A stretch of 64,000 bases of DNA from Candidatus Bathyarchaeota archaeon A05DMB-4 (lineage in GTDB: Archaea > Thermoproteota > Bathyarchaeia > Bathyarchaeales > SOJC01), in the NCBI GenBank assembly GCA_019685575.1, contig JABFQO010000002.1, positions 115,448 through 179,447 on the forward strand, read 5' to 3'. Made by a program: the position numbers and the translations under genes. How positions within the stretch are numbered: the first letter of the stretch is position 1; every line of letters begins with the position of its first letter. Below, in pieces: positions 18,064 to 27,136 of the stretch. Below the pieces are notes generated by a model. The model did no database searches. It worked only from the letters and a program-made list of their open reading frames with translations, and was not told the DNA's origin.

Positions 18064-18765
18064 ATGAGCGTCAATACGATTATTCCTAAAAAGGGAGAAG
18101 TTGCCTTCAAGTGGTTCAACAAGTATGCGGGAATCGTTATCACGATACCCACAAAGACTCTGGTCGTCGACCCGGCTGACGTGAACCCGAAAATGTTCCA
18201 AACCGTCGACGCTGTGTTGCTTACGCATGAGCATTATGATCACTTGGACGAAACCGTGGTAAAAGACATCTTTCAACGCACCCAATGTCAAGTCATCGCG
18301 GATTCCACCTCGACTAAAAGATTAAGAAGCATAATTCCGCAAAACAAGCTTCAAGAAACTCGTGTCGGCGCAGAACACAGAGTAGGCGAAATAACAGTAC
18401 GTACCGAGCCTTGCAATCATCCGCCGGCATCTACGCCCGTAACGTTCCTAATCACAAGCGAAGACGGCGTAAAAATTTACCATACCGCAGACAGCTTACC
18501 GTTTCCAGAGATGAAAAGGTTGGGAGAACAGCAAAAACCGCACCTTACCTTCTGTACAGTAGCCATTGCGCCGGGGGCGTCGCCGCAAACTGGAGTTGAA
18601 ATTGCGAAGCTTGTCCAGCCAGAAGTGGCCATTCCCTATCACACGGCGTCGAAGACGGATTTGACACGGTTTGCCGAGATGCTTTCTAAGCAGGTTCCTA
18701 ATGTAAAAAGTCAAATAATCGAACAGGGAAAGACGTACAAGTATCCAGTGAGGGAAATGAGTTGA
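18064..18765 (+). CDS. Metal-dependent hydrolase, metallo-beta-lactamase fold (UlaG-like)
   Basis: A 233-residue hydrolase with the HxHxDH signature in LLTHEHYDHLDETV near residue 58. Further metal ligands lie in NHPPAS near 120, the YHTADSLPF segment near 140, and a late IPYHTASKTD near 200. It belongs to the UlaG-like (UPF0173-type) branch. The substrate is unknown. Its stop overlaps the pyrE start by 4 nt, suggesting one transcript. Confidence 0.88.
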   Translation: MSVNTIIPKKGEVAFKWFNKYAGIVITIPTKTLVVDPADVNPKMFQTVDAVLLTHEHYDHLDETVVKDIFQRTQCQVIADSTSTKRLRSIIPQNKLQETRVGAEHRVGEITVRTEPCNHPPASTPVTFLITSEDGVKIYHTADSLPFPEMKRLGEQQKPHLTFCTVAIAPGASPQTGVEIAKLVQPEVAIPYHTASKTDLTRFAEMLSKQVPNVKSQIIEQGKTYKYPVREMS

Positions 18766-19382
18766 GCGAAAGAGAAGTTATGAAGACGGAGCTTTGCCAA
18801 ATTCTGCATAAAATCGGCGCTTTAAAATTTGGTGCTTTCAAACTTGCCAGTGGAAAAACAAGCCCATACTACATTGACTTGCGGATTGTGCCCAGTTTTC
18901 CCGACGCCTTCCAAAAAGTCTGCAACCTTTACTTAACTCTGATAGGTATGAATGTTGGTGAAAAAAACTTCGACCGAGTTGCGGGTGTTCCGACGGCGGG
19001 TATGGCGTTTGCCGCCGTGATTGCCTATAATTTTAAGAAACCTTTCTTGTATGCGAGACCTCGAATTAAGAGGCATGGAAGGGAAAGGTACGTTGAGGGA
19101 ATACTTATGCCGGGCAATCGTGTTCTCGTAGTCGACGACTTGATCACAACGGGAAAATCGCTGATAAACGCGGTCAAAGCCATCCGCGCTGAGGGCGGCG
19201 TGGTTAACGATGCGGTGGTGCTGGTGAACCGTGAAGAAGGCGGAAGAGAAAAACTGTTAAAAAATAATGTTAATTTGCACTATTTGCTTGACGCCAGCGA
19301 GGCAGCGGGCAAACTGTACGAAATCGGTGCACTTTCTCAAGAGCAATATGAGACAATCATAAAGCAGGTCAAAAAGAAATAG
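18762..19382 (+). CDS. pyrE: Orotate phosphoribosyltransferase
   Basis: Catalyses orotate plus PRPP to OMP in pyrimidine synthesis. The 206-residue product has FGAFKLASGKTSPYYIDLR near the N-terminus, which is the OPRT hallmark, and the PRPP-binding loop RVLVVDDLITTGKS near residue 120. TTG 18762 overlaps the preceding stop; ATG 18780 is an alternative start. No other pyrimidine gene is adjacent. Confidence 0.95.
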   Translation: MSEREVMKTELCQILHKIGALKFGAFKLASGKTSPYYIDLRIVPSFPDAFQKVCNLYLTLIGMNVGEKNFDRVAGVPTAGMAFAAVIAYNFKKPFLYARPRIKRHGRERYVEGILMPGNRVLVVDDLITTGKSLINAVKAIRAEGGVVNDAVVLVNREEGGREKLLKNNVNLHYLLDASEAAGKLYEIGALSQEQYETIIKQVKKK

Positions 19383-19391
19383 TAAAAGGGG

Positions 19392-19955
19392 TTATGAATA
19401 GTAGATTAGCTCTTCTTTTTCTAGGCGTTCGTGAAGTTTGTTGACCGCTTCGTAAACGTCCTGTTCCTTTTTGGCGCCCGTGCACACGAGTTTTCCGCTC
19501 GCGAACAGCAGAATTACTACTTTAGGCTCGTCCATGCGGTAGATCAGCCCCGGAAACTGCTCTGGCTCGTACATTGTTCGTCCTAATTCGAACGCGGCTT
19601 TTTCTAGGTCAATCATGCCGCCGAGGCTCGCTGAAGCAACGATGTTCTGTATTTTCAGTTCTGGTTTGCTGATTATGATTATGCCGCTGCGTTTTAGTTC
19701 TTTAATCACCCGCATCACGGCTCTCCGTGCTTCTTTTTCCGATTTCGCGCCGGTGCAAACCATCTTGCCCGAATTGAAAATTAAGGTTGCAGTTTTGGGT
19801 CGCTTTAGCCTGAACACCAAGCCCGGGAACTGTTCTGGGCGGTACTCGACGCCTGGGTAGCCTTTAACAACGGCGTTTAGGTCGACTCTCTGTTTCAGCG
19901 TTGCAGAAGCCACAACGTTTTCGATGTTTATACTTGCCTTAACTTTGGGCATCAA
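19392..19955 (-). CDS. tbp: TATA-binding protein
   Basis: The archaeal general transcription factor that binds the TATA box and recruits TFB. It has 187 residues made of two imperfect repeats. The first contains NIENVVASATL, YRPEQFPGLVFRL and GKMVCTGAKSEKEA; the second contains KIQNIVASASLGG, YEPEQFPGLIYRM and GKLVCTGAKKEQDV. The start is ambiguous between TTG 19955 and the following ATG. It is convergent with pyrE, 9 nt between stops. Confidence 0.97.
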   Translation of the reverse strand: MMPKVKASINIENVVASATLKQRVDLNAVVKGYPGVEYRPEQFPGLVFRLKRPKTATLIFNSGKMVCTGAKSEKEARRAVMRVIKELKRSGIIIISKPELKIQNIVASASLGGMIDLEKAAFELGRTMYEPEQFPGLIYRMDEPKVVILLFASGKLVCTGAKKEQDVYEAVNKLHERLEKEELIYYS

Positions 19956-20101
19956 AACACACCCTTTTAAATGTCAAGTATTTCGCATGCCTCCCTTATA
20001 AAGCCTTATAAATAAATTGCGTTTTTGACTTGCACGAAGCAATCAAGTGGATTCCGAATCTGAATTCTCTTATCAGAATGTTTACATAATGTCATCGAGA
20101 A

Positions 20102-20143
20102 TAATCCCGTAGGGGTTAGAGGTAAGTTGTCCATACGGGATTA
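20102..20143 (+). promoter_or_regulatory. 10-bp inverted repeat across a translation start
   Basis: TAATCCCGTA (20102-20111) and TACGGGATTA (20134-20143) are perfect inverted copies separated by 22 nt. The TTG start of the downstream gene (20127) and its ribosome-binding region (GAGGTAAG, 20119-20126) lie in the loop. In RNA this would form a stable hairpin presenting or hiding the start site; in DNA it could be an operator. Confidence 0.5.
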
Positions 20144-20504
20144 CCTTCACGAAAAGGCAGAAGAATCACGGCACAATGAAATGTCAGCATACCTAATGTT
20201 CATCGCAGGCGCCATTTTCTACATCGGAGGAATTCTTGAAACCATAACCACCACCCAAACACCTAATTGGTTCCTGTTCTTCCCCTACGACTTTACAGCC
20301 ACACCTGCTTGCATCTTAGGCATGGCGTTAACGATCTGCGGCATCGCGTTGTTGGTGCTCGGTTTAGGCGCCGGAGTGTTTTATTCCCGTGACCGCGCAT
20401 GGTACATGCAGGAACTCTACAAAACTCATTCACTAGAAGCCGAATCCATGGGCACAAAAAAACGAAAAAGAAAAAACAACATAAACAAAACTCTGGTAAC
20501 CTAA
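20127..20504 (+). CDS. Small two-helix membrane protein
   Basis: A 125-residue hypothetical protein. The N-terminus is charged, with membrane segments at about residues 20-40 and 52-82 and a basic C-terminal tail rich in Lys and Arg. TTG 20127 has a GAGGTAAG site just upstream. The gene sits behind a 10-bp inverted repeat. It converges with the signal peptidase gene, with a 4-nt overlap of the ends. No family is recognised. Confidence 0.6.
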   Translation: MSIRDYLHEKAEESRHNEMSAYLMFIAGAIFYIGGILETITTTQTPNWFLFFPYDFTATPACILGMALTICGIALLVLGLGAGVFYSRDRAWYMQELYKTHSLEAESMGTKKRKRKNNINKTLVT

Positions 20505-21139
20505 ACTTGCTCTTCAACCACAACCGGAGGCTTCTTTTTTTCTCTCACAGTAGAAAACAGATACTCCGCCAAAAAAACAATTATTATCAAAGCAAAAATA
20601 GTTAAGATTCCACTGGGCGTTCGAATAAAAAGCGGAACATTACCAACCCAAGGCACAACGCCCACGACTCTGCCAACCACATAATATTCAGGCACCCCGT
20701 CGAAATTTGTGCCCGGCCACGCGTCCGCAGTTGGGTTATGATCACCCTTCGTTGTAAAATAATAAACCTCTCTGCCCACATGCGAATCATACTTCAAAGT
20801 CTTGTTTATGGCACGGTGAACAATAAGTTCCGGCGCCTTTCCCGGCCACAGATTTATCGGGTCTTGACCTATGTTAGGGTCGTACGTGGTAAAAATTATG
20901 ATGCCCCCGTTAATTGGATGCGCGTAGATTTCTGAGAAGTTTGAGACGCCGCGAACTACTATGAGGTCGCCGATGTTCAACGTCGGAACCATGCTTCCCG
21001 AAGCGACCGCGAGCAACGGATACTCTGTAGCCAAGGCGAACCTTAAGCCAAACCAAAAACTGAAAAAGGCAATCAAGACAATGGCAAGCATGATGCCGGT
21101 TTTTACCCACTCGTTCTTCAGCAACTCTTTAAGTTTCAC
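20501..21139 (-). CDS. Signal peptidase I (archaeal/ER type, S26B)
   Basis: A membrane protease that removes secretory signal peptides. An N-terminal helix (IMLAIVLIAFFSFWFGL) precedes the catalytic-serine block VASGSMVPTLNIGDLIVV. A His-containing ELIVHRAI block replaces the Lys of bacterial enzymes, as in S26B. Further features are FTTKGDHNPTADAWPG and a C-terminal membrane helix. GTG 21139 (MKLKELLKNEW) is preferred because a GTGGGTGAAAGA site precedes it. The frame stays open to 21241, and that extension includes a CPDC motif. Confidence 0.9.
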   Translation of the reverse strand: MKLKELLKNEWVKTGIMLAIVLIAFFSFWFGLRFALATEYPLLAVASGSMVPTLNIGDLIVVRGVSNFSEIYAHPINGGIIIFTTYDPNIGQDPINLWPGKAPELIVHRAINKTLKYDSHVGREVYYFTTKGDHNPTADAWPGTNFDGVPEYYVVGRVVGVVPWVGNVPLFIRTPSGILTIFALIIIVFLAEYLFSTVREKKKPPVVVEEQV

Positions 21140-21256
21140 TCTTTCACCCACTTTACCACAATCTGGACAACTGTAAGAAATGACAATTAAAAACTTAACG
21201 CTTCCTTGGAAAAAATGGTAAAAAGAAGGGGGACGGGGCAAGGTAAGCGTGGCGTT

Positions 21257-21427
21257 TTAAATCTTCTTCTTGTTCAGGACGAACCTGAAGGGCTTGTGAC
21301 ACTTTGGACAGTCGAAGAGTCCGATTTCCAATTGCATTCTTTTTCCTTGCTTGTCGGGGCGGCCAGCCATCTTCCATTGCTTCTTCGGGTTACGAACATC
21401 GGTTCCACATTCAGGGCATTTAGCCAT
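21257..21427 (-). CDS. Small zinc-ribbon protein, 56 aa
   Basis: The frame runs from ATG 21427 to TAA at 21257. The product begins MAKCPECGTDVRNPKKQWKM and has a second pair in FDCPKCHKPFRFV, making a four-cysteine zinc ribbon with a basic C-terminus. A strong GGAGG ribosome site lies just upstream of the ATG. A TATA-like TGTATAAA (minus strand, about 21460-21467) sits about 35 nt ahead. Similar short CPxCG...CPKC proteins are conserved in TACK archaea. The exact role is unknown; nucleic-acid binding is likely. Confidence 0.8.
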   Translation of the reverse strand: MAKCPECGTDVRNPKKQWKMAGRPDKQGKRMQLEIGLFDCPKCHKPFRFVLNKKKI

Positions 21428-21459
21428 TAACATTTTCCTCCTTTAATCAATCATCATGG

Positions 21460-21538
21460 TTTATACAGTTTCAAATAAAAGATTTATGATGATACATGAA
21501 CCGAAAAATCGCAAAAAATTGACAAAAAACTGTATAAA
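21460..21538. promoter_or_regulatory. Divergent promoter pair in a 12-bp inverted repeat
   Basis: TTTATACAGTTT (21460-21471) and AAACTGTATAAA (21527-21538) are perfect inverted copies. Each carries a TATA-like TGTATAAA. The left copy is placed to drive the zinc-ribbon gene. The right copy would start a plus-strand transcript near 21562, about 200 nt ahead of the helicase gene. The rest of the 335-base gap up to 21762 holds no convincing gene. Confidence 0.4.
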
Positions 21539-21761
21539 AACTCCCTAAAAACGCATGGAATGTCATGGCTAGGTGAAAAGATACCATCAATAAGCCATGA
21601 TGATGATGGTGCAAATCGACATGGAAGTATCAATAATATCCATAAAAACACGTGCATGACAAATTTGCATAGTAAAATTCGTTTTTTTCATCATTTCCAA
21701 AACGCTTTTACTCGAGACAATAGCCTTATTCCTTTTTGGTTGTTCGAGGCAAAGGAAAAAC

Positions 21762-24647
21762 TTGAGCACAGATAAAGGAGAAACTACCGTTTTTGATTCG
21801 CTCGTCAAGCCTATTAGGAGGCTTATTGAGCAGAAAGCATTCTTGAAGCCGACCGAGCCTCAGGCGCAGACTATTCCGAAGATTCTTGAGGGAAAGAATG
21901 TGCTTCTGATCTCGCCCACGGCGACGGGTAAAACTGAAGCAGCGATTCTGCCTGTTTTTAACATGCTTGTTCAGATGCCCGATCGGGGACATGGCATCAA
22001 GGTTCTTTATGTGACTCCGTTGCGGGCGTTGAACCGTGACCTTTTGGAGCGGTTGGAGTGGTGGTGCAACAACTTAGATATTCGGTTGGCCATCAGACAC
22101 GGCGACACGGAACAACGAGAACGGGCAAGACAAACGCGAAGCCCACCAGACGTGCTAATCACGACGCCCGAAACTCTGCAAGCCATTCTTTCAGGTTGGA
22201 TATTACGTCAACATCTTCAGCAGGTAAGATGGGTCATAATCGACGAAGTGCACGAGATGGCGGACAGCAAAAGAGGCAGCCAGCTTTCGTTGGCGTTGGA
22301 GAGGCTTCGAATGATTGCTCGCCAAGAGTTTCAGCTTATCGGCTTGTCTGCCACGATTGGTAGTCCAAAAGAAGTTGCTCAGTTTCTGGTCGGTAACGGT
22401 CGCCCAGTGGAGATCGTCAGGGTTCCTGTCGCGAGGATGATTAAACTTCAAATTCTTTTTCCGCAGCCTATGCCGGCGGATTATGAGCTTGCTTCTTCGC
22501 TTTACACGCATCCTGAGGTTGCGGCGCGGTTACGTATCGTACGCGATTTTATCGAGAAACACAAGTCGGTGCTTCTGTTTACCAACACGCGTACAGAAGC
22601 CGAAGTTTTGACGAGTAGGTTTAAAGTGTGGGATTTGGACTTTCCCGTGTCTATTCATCACGGTTCGTTGGCGAAGCCTTCGCGTATCGCGGCAGAACGC
22701 GGATTAAAAGAGGGTGGGCTAAGGGGGCTTATTTGCACGAGTTCTTTGGAGCTTGGCATCGACGTGGGCAGGATTGATTTGGTTATTCAGTACATGAGCC
22801 CGAGACAGGTGACGCGGCTTATTCAGAGAGTGGGTAGAAGTGGGCACAGAATTGGTCATGTTGCGAAGGGCGTTATTATCACGATGGATTCGGATGACAC
22901 GTTGGAAGCCCTTGTAATCGCTAGGATGGCGCCCAACGAGGAACTTGAACCCGTGACGATTCCGCCGAAGCCTTACGATGTTTTGGCGCATCAGATTGCG
23001 GGTTTGTTGATGAACCGGCGACGTTTGACCTTTTATGAAGTTTTTGAAGAATTCCGAAAAGCCTATCCTTTTAGAGACCTCACCGAAGAGGACATTCAGA
23101 AAATTTTTGCTTATATGCACTCGAGGTTTCCGAGGCTCGCATGGGTATCGGAGGAAGACAAACTTGCGCTGAAGCCGCGACGAAGTCAACCGCTCTTTGA
23201 ATATTATTTTGATAATCTTTCGATGATTCCCGTAGAGAAGCAGTATTTGGTGATTGATAACTCCACAGATTCAGCGGTAGGCGTGCTTGACGAGGCTTTT
23301 GTGGCGGAGTTTGGAAAGCCCGGCTTGAAATTTATAATTCGCGGAAGCCCTTGGAAAATTGTTCAGGTTTATGGGGATAAGATTCATGTGAAACCCGTTG
23401 ATGACCCGAGCGGTGCTATTCCCAGCTGGGTTGGAGAAGAGATTCCCGTACCTTTTGAGGTGGCGCAAGAGGTAGGCTGGATAAGAGGGTTTGTGGAAGA
23501 TTCAATAAGAAAGGGCGAGACACTGCAAAAAATCGTTTCCAAACTAGCCGAGAAATATCCTGCCGACGAGGATACAATCATGCGTGCGTTGCGGGAAACT
23601 TTTGAGCAAGTGAAGAAAGGTTTTCCAGTTCCCACTGACAAGCGTTTGGTGGTTGAGGATTGGGAAGAATTTGTGATTTTGCATGCGAATTTTGGCTTGT
23701 TGGCAAATCGTGCATTGGCGCAGTTGTTGGGGCAATTGATTTCTGAGCGCACTGGCTACGTCGTAACCGTGCAGCATGACCCATACAGAATATTCATTCA
23801 AACCATGGGCACGATAAACGGCGACGGATTGGTTAACTTGTTTAACGAGATAAAAGCCATGCCTGATGAGATGATTCGTGAACAATTGACCCGTGCAACC
23901 GTGAAAACAGGGCTGTTTAAGCGAAGGATGATTCATGTGGCGAGAAGGTTCGGGGCTTTGAAAAAATGGGTTGACTTTAGCAATGTTAGCCTGAGAAGCC
24001 TCATGAAAAGTTTTGAAGGCACGGTGATTTTCGAGGAGGCGCTTAAGGAAACTTTCACAAAAGATTTGGACATGGAAAAGACCATTCAAATCATAAACAA
24101 CTTAAGGACGGGCGAAATTGAAATCCAAAGAATAGACACGGGTGGAGTTGCTACACCAGTCGCGCGAGTAGGCATCGAAAGAGTCAGCATGAAGACAGAT
24201 TTAATTCCGCCTGAAAAAATGCGGGCGTTGCTCGTAGAGTCGGCCAAGGCGAGACTACTGAACGAAACACGCACTTTTGTATGTACAAATTGCTGGGACT
24301 ATTCTGGGATGATTCGAATCAAAGAACTACCCGACAAACCCTTATGCCCTAAATGCGGTTCTTCAGCGTTAGGCGTACTACGTTTGGATGAGGATCAAGT
24401 CCAATCTATTACTGAGAAAAAAGGCGAAAAACCCACAAAAAAAGAAGAGGAAATCAAAGAATACGCGAAAGAAACCGCCCGATTAGTTGCAAAATATGGG
24501 AAACCCGCAGCAGTGGCACTGTCTGCACGAAGAGTAAAACCAGCTGACATCGCTAAAATGCTTAAACAAGAATCAACATTAACCGACAACTTCTACGAAG
24601 CAGTATTAAACGCAGAAAAAAAGGCACTCAAAAAAAGATTCCAATAA
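21762..24647 (+). CDS. Lhr-type superfamily 2 ATP-dependent helicase
   Basis: A 961-residue helicase of the Lhr (large helicase-related) group. Motif I is SPTATGKTEAAI near residue 52. Motif Ia is TPLRALNRD. Motif II is VIIDEVHEM (DEVH). Motif III is GLSATIG, motif IV is LLFTNTRTEAE, and motif VI is RLIQRVGRSGHR. The Lhr-specific winged helix and core follow. The C-terminal region holds a zinc site (CTNC...CPKC, about 845-870), as in the aLhr2 type. TTG 21762 has a GAGGCAAAGG site upstream. Roles of the family include RNA and DNA unwinding in repair and RNA turnover. Confidence 0.92.
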   Translation: MSTDKGETTVFDSLVKPIRRLIEQKAFLKPTEPQAQTIPKILEGKNVLLISPTATGKTEAAILPVFNMLVQMPDRGHGIKVLYVTPLRALNRDLLERLEWWCNNLDIRLAIRHGDTEQRERARQTRSPPDVLITTPETLQAILSGWILRQHLQQVRWVIIDEVHEMADSKRGSQLSLALERLRMIARQEFQLIGLSATIGSPKEVAQFLVGNGRPVEIVRVPVARMIKLQILFPQPMPADYELASSLYTHPEVAARLRIVRDFIEKHKSVLLFTNTRTEAEVLTSRFKVWDLDFPVSIHHGSLAKPSRIAAERGLKEGGLRGLICTSSLELGIDVGRIDLVIQYMSPRQVTRLIQRVGRSGHRIGHVAKGVIITMDSDDTLEALVIARMAPNEELEPVTIPPKPYDVLAHQIAGLLMNRRRLTFYEVFEEFRKAYPFRDLTEEDIQKIFAYMHSRFPRLAWVSEEDKLALKPRRSQPLFEYYFDNLSMIPVEKQYLVIDNSTDSAVGVLDEAFVAEFGKPGLKFIIRGSPWKIVQVYGDKIHVKPVDDPSGAIPSWVGEEIPVPFEVAQEVGWIRGFVEDSIRKGETLQKIVSKLAEKYPADEDTIMRALRETFEQVKKGFPVPTDKRLVVEDWEEFVILHANFGLLANRALAQLLGQLISERTGYVVTVQHDPYRIFIQTMGTINGDGLVNLFNEIKAMPDEMIREQLTRATVKTGLFKRRMIHVARRFGALKKWVDFSNVSLRSLMKSFEGTVIFEEALKETFTKDLDMEKTIQIINNLRTGEIEIQRIDTGGVATPVARVGIERVSMKTDLIPPEKMRALLVESAKARLLNETRTFVCTNCWDYSGMIRIKELPDKPLCPKCGSSALGVLRLDEDQVQSITEKKGEKPTKKEEEIKEYAKETARLVAKYGKPAAVALSARRVKPADIAKMLKQESTLTDNFYEAVLNAEKKALKKRFQ

Positions 24648-24700
24648 CCAAACTCTCACAAAAATGCGACGAGCATAACGTCTTCTCCTCTGAACATGCA

Positions 24701-25167
24701 TTAGCGAAACTCCCGTCTTGCGACCACAACAAAGATTACACCTAAAACCCCAAGCATGGCCAACAAAAAAAGCGGTGTAACAAAAAGTAAAATTCCAAGC
24801 GTAAAAACTGGCAATACATCGGCAACGCTAGAAATACGAACAAAAAGGTATAGAATAACAACAAAAGCCTCAACAGCAACGAGAGAAGACCCAACCGCAG
24901 CAAGTGCAAAACTTTTTCTTGATAACACCATTATCCCTCCAATCATCTCGAGAATAAAACTAAGTAGACCGAGCATTCCGATAAATAAAGCCCAATAATC
25001 GGAAGGACATTTGGATATTCTCCCCAATTGTAAATAAAACCGTTAACAAAAAACAAACTCAAAAGAATACATCCAAAAGAACCAAGAATCGTAAGTATGC
25101 CACCTACAAGAGCAAAAGCCGACTTTGAAGACTTAACAGGTACACTGTCACAAAGATGCTGAGACAT
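24701..25167 (-). pseudogene. Four-helix membrane protein with a frameshift
   Basis: Two overlapping frames make one plausible protein. The upstream part starts at ATG 25167 (MSQHLCDSVPVKSSKSAFAL), has one long hydrophobic segment and reaches NWGEYPNVLPIIGL. The downstream part continues as ALFIGMLGLLSFILEMIGG and two more hydrophobic segments to the stop at 24701. The frame changes near 24985-24995. This is either a decayed gene or a sequencing indel. A GGAGGGG site precedes the start. The two frames are also open separately as 24943-25209 and 24701-25027. No family is named. Confidence 0.6.
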
Positions 25168-25351
25168 GCCTACTTCATTTCCCCTCCAAACTGAAAAAAT
25201 CCAAGACACATAACCCTAACCACATTTCAAATTCCACTACCTTAAAAAATTTCTTTCCACACTCATTCAAAAACCGAAAACCCAACATGCACAACACCAT
25301 AGAAAAACCCTCAAACAAGAAGGCATTACACTTACACAAAGCCCAAAAAAT

Positions 25352-25440
25352 GAACCACGGGTTCTCTGTTCATATTTGGATCATATTTGGAGCCTAATAA
25401 GATCATATATGGAAGAGGGGCCTAGAAACGCGAGCACACA
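25352..25440 (+). repeat. ~88-nt dispersed element, copy 1
   Basis: It begins with a small palindrome GAACC-ACG-GGTTC (25352-25364). The core TTCTCTGTTCATATTTGGA then leads to AGCCTAATAAGATCATATAT, GGAAGAGGGG, CCTAGAAACGCGA and ends GCACACA. It lies 20 nt beyond the stop of the minus-strand radical SAM gene, so it would be transcribed in reverse as part of its 3' end. Copies 2 and 3 have the same orientation relative to their upstream gene. Confidence 0.85.
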
Positions 25441-25459
25441 GAGAAAAAAACATTATACA

Positions 25460-26983
25460 TCAAGTAACAGATTTCACAATCTTCTCCCAAAGCGCCTCAT
25501 TATCAATACAGCCAACATCTGGCGCATCCACATCGCCGTTAAAATAACTGAAAGCCCGTGCTCTGCAACCGCCACAAATGTACTTGTCTTTGCAGTTCCC
25601 GCATCCGACGATCCGCCCACCAACATTATACGTTTCAAGATTTTCCCGAGAACGCATTTTCCACAAAAACGGATGTGTATCCCACACTCTTTCAAAATTA
25701 TCCTTCAAAATGTTACCTAAAACCGTGTGTTTACCCGTAGCAAAAAACACGCAAGGTTTCATGTCGCCATTCGGCTCCAAACACATATAAAGCCTACCGC
25801 CCCCACAGCCCCCAAGAAAATTCGCAACGTTCTCAACCCCACGTTTAGTAGCGTAATGAGCAGAAACAGCAAAACGTTCACCATGCTCTTTAACAATCCG
25901 TTTAACCACACTCGCATACTGAGGACACGTACTAAAAAACCTATCAACCACCACACTAGATTTCCCAAATCTCTGCTCTTCCTCCTTAGCCCTCAAATAC
26001 AAATCAAAAATCTTCCTTCCAAGCAACTCCAAAACCCGAAGCCGCTCATCCGGCGTCAAATCCAACTCAACAAAAGATTTTGCTCTCCCAGTTGGAATAT
26101 AATTGAAATGCATAAACCTAACCCCCAACTCTTCGGCAATAGAAACCACCTTCTCTACTTCATCAAGATTCAAACGCTGCACGGTTGTAGCGATGCACGT
26201 ATCCAAACCAGCATCTAAAGAATTACGGATCCCCTGCATCGTTTTTTCAAAGCACCCAAGCACTTGACGAAACTCTTCGTGAACCTTCGCCGTGGCTCCA
26301 TCCAAACTCACTTCAACATAATCAACACCTACATCTTTCAACCTCTCCACATTATCCTTCGACAACAAAGTACCATTCGTAGCGATGCTTATGTATGGAA
26401 TCTTCTTTTTCGCGTAAGCCGCCACTTCAAAGAAATCCTTCCGCATCAACGGTTCTCCGCCTGAAAACGAAAGCGCCGGAAGCCCTACACCAGCAGTTCT
26501 CGAAAGAACATCTATTACTTCTAACGCTTGTTCGGTGGAAAGTTCTGGGCGTTTTTTGCCAGCGTCTTCATAACAATGCTTGCACCTCAGATTACAAGTG
26601 TAAGTGAAGTTCCACACAATTTCAAACGGACCCGCAGGCGTAAAAGGAACACGCACACCATATTTCCTTATGCCCTTCATCATAAGCCCAAAACCCTTCA
26701 GCCATGCTTCGCTGTATTCTGCGCTTAGGAATTGCCGCTGCAGAAAATCCTTCTTTATGCGAAAGGCTCTCATTCCAAGATTATAGAAGGGTTTGGCTAT
26801 GTTCCGACTTAGCCGCGAACAATTCTCGCACAAGTCAACATTTCCGCCCAGAAAATCCTTCAAAGAATTCAAAAGCAAACTTCCATCCAAACCACAATCA
26901 ACATCAAACCTTGCTATAAGCGCCCTCAAAACAGGATTCAACGTCGACGAAAGCACAATGTTCTCCAACGATTCCCTGTTCAT
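25460..26983 (-). CDS. Radical SAM/SPASM domain protein
   Basis: A 507-residue radical SAM enzyme. A ~120-residue N-terminal helical region contains CENC. The [4Fe-4S]-SAM motif is CNLRCKHC near residue 133, followed by SFSGGEPLMRKDF and ATNGTLLS. The C-terminal SPASM region carries auxiliary-cluster cysteines in FLGGCGGGRLYMC, NGDMKPC, GCGNC and YICGGCRARA. Such enzymes modify peptides or proteins, or mature cofactors (PqqE, AhbC/NirJ, AnSME relatives). The substrate cannot be told here, and no precursor peptide is visible. A zinc protein gene is divergent upstream, and a repeat copy follows its 3' end. Confidence 0.92.
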   Translation of the reverse strand: MNRESLENIVLSSTLNPVLRALIARFDVDCGLDGSLLLNSLKDFLGGNVDLCENCSRLSRNIAKPFYNLGMRAFRIKKDFLQRQFLSAEYSEAWLKGFGLMMKGIRKYGVRVPFTPAGPFEIVWNFTYTCNLRCKHCYEDAGKKRPELSTEQALEVIDVLSRTAGVGLPALSFSGGEPLMRKDFFEVAAYAKKKIPYISIATNGTLLSKDNVERLKDVGVDYVEVSLDGATAKVHEEFRQVLGCFEKTMQGIRNSLDAGLDTCIATTVQRLNLDEVEKVVSIAEELGVRFMHFNYIPTGRAKSFVELDLTPDERLRVLELLGRKIFDLYLRAKEEEQRFGKSSVVVDRFFSTCPQYASVVKRIVKEHGERFAVSAHYATKRGVENVANFLGGCGGGRLYMCLEPNGDMKPCVFFATGKHTVLGNILKDNFERVWDTHPFLWKMRSRENLETYNVGGRIVGCGNCKDKYICGGCRARAFSYFNGDVDAPDVGCIDNEALWEKIVKSVT

Positions 26984-27136
26984 CCTTGGTCACTTGGTGC
27001 TCTCTATAAAAATACAAAACACACCTTCTTAATTAAATCTTCCACGAACAAAAATGTGAAAATTCGATATAGTTGTTGAATACGAAACGTTTATTAAATA
27101 ATGCGATATTAGAAATAGTGTAGACGTGTTTGTCGT

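Noticed and set aside
21481..21620. Possible C/D box sRNA (ATGATGA boxes)
   Set aside because: Several ATGATGA-like boxes occur, but no CTGA box at a proper distance was found.
21560..21775. Plus-strand open frame of 71 codons possibly leaderless from a TATA box
   Set aside because: It overlaps the helicase start and has His/Asn-rich, irregular composition. Kept only as a remark on the leader.
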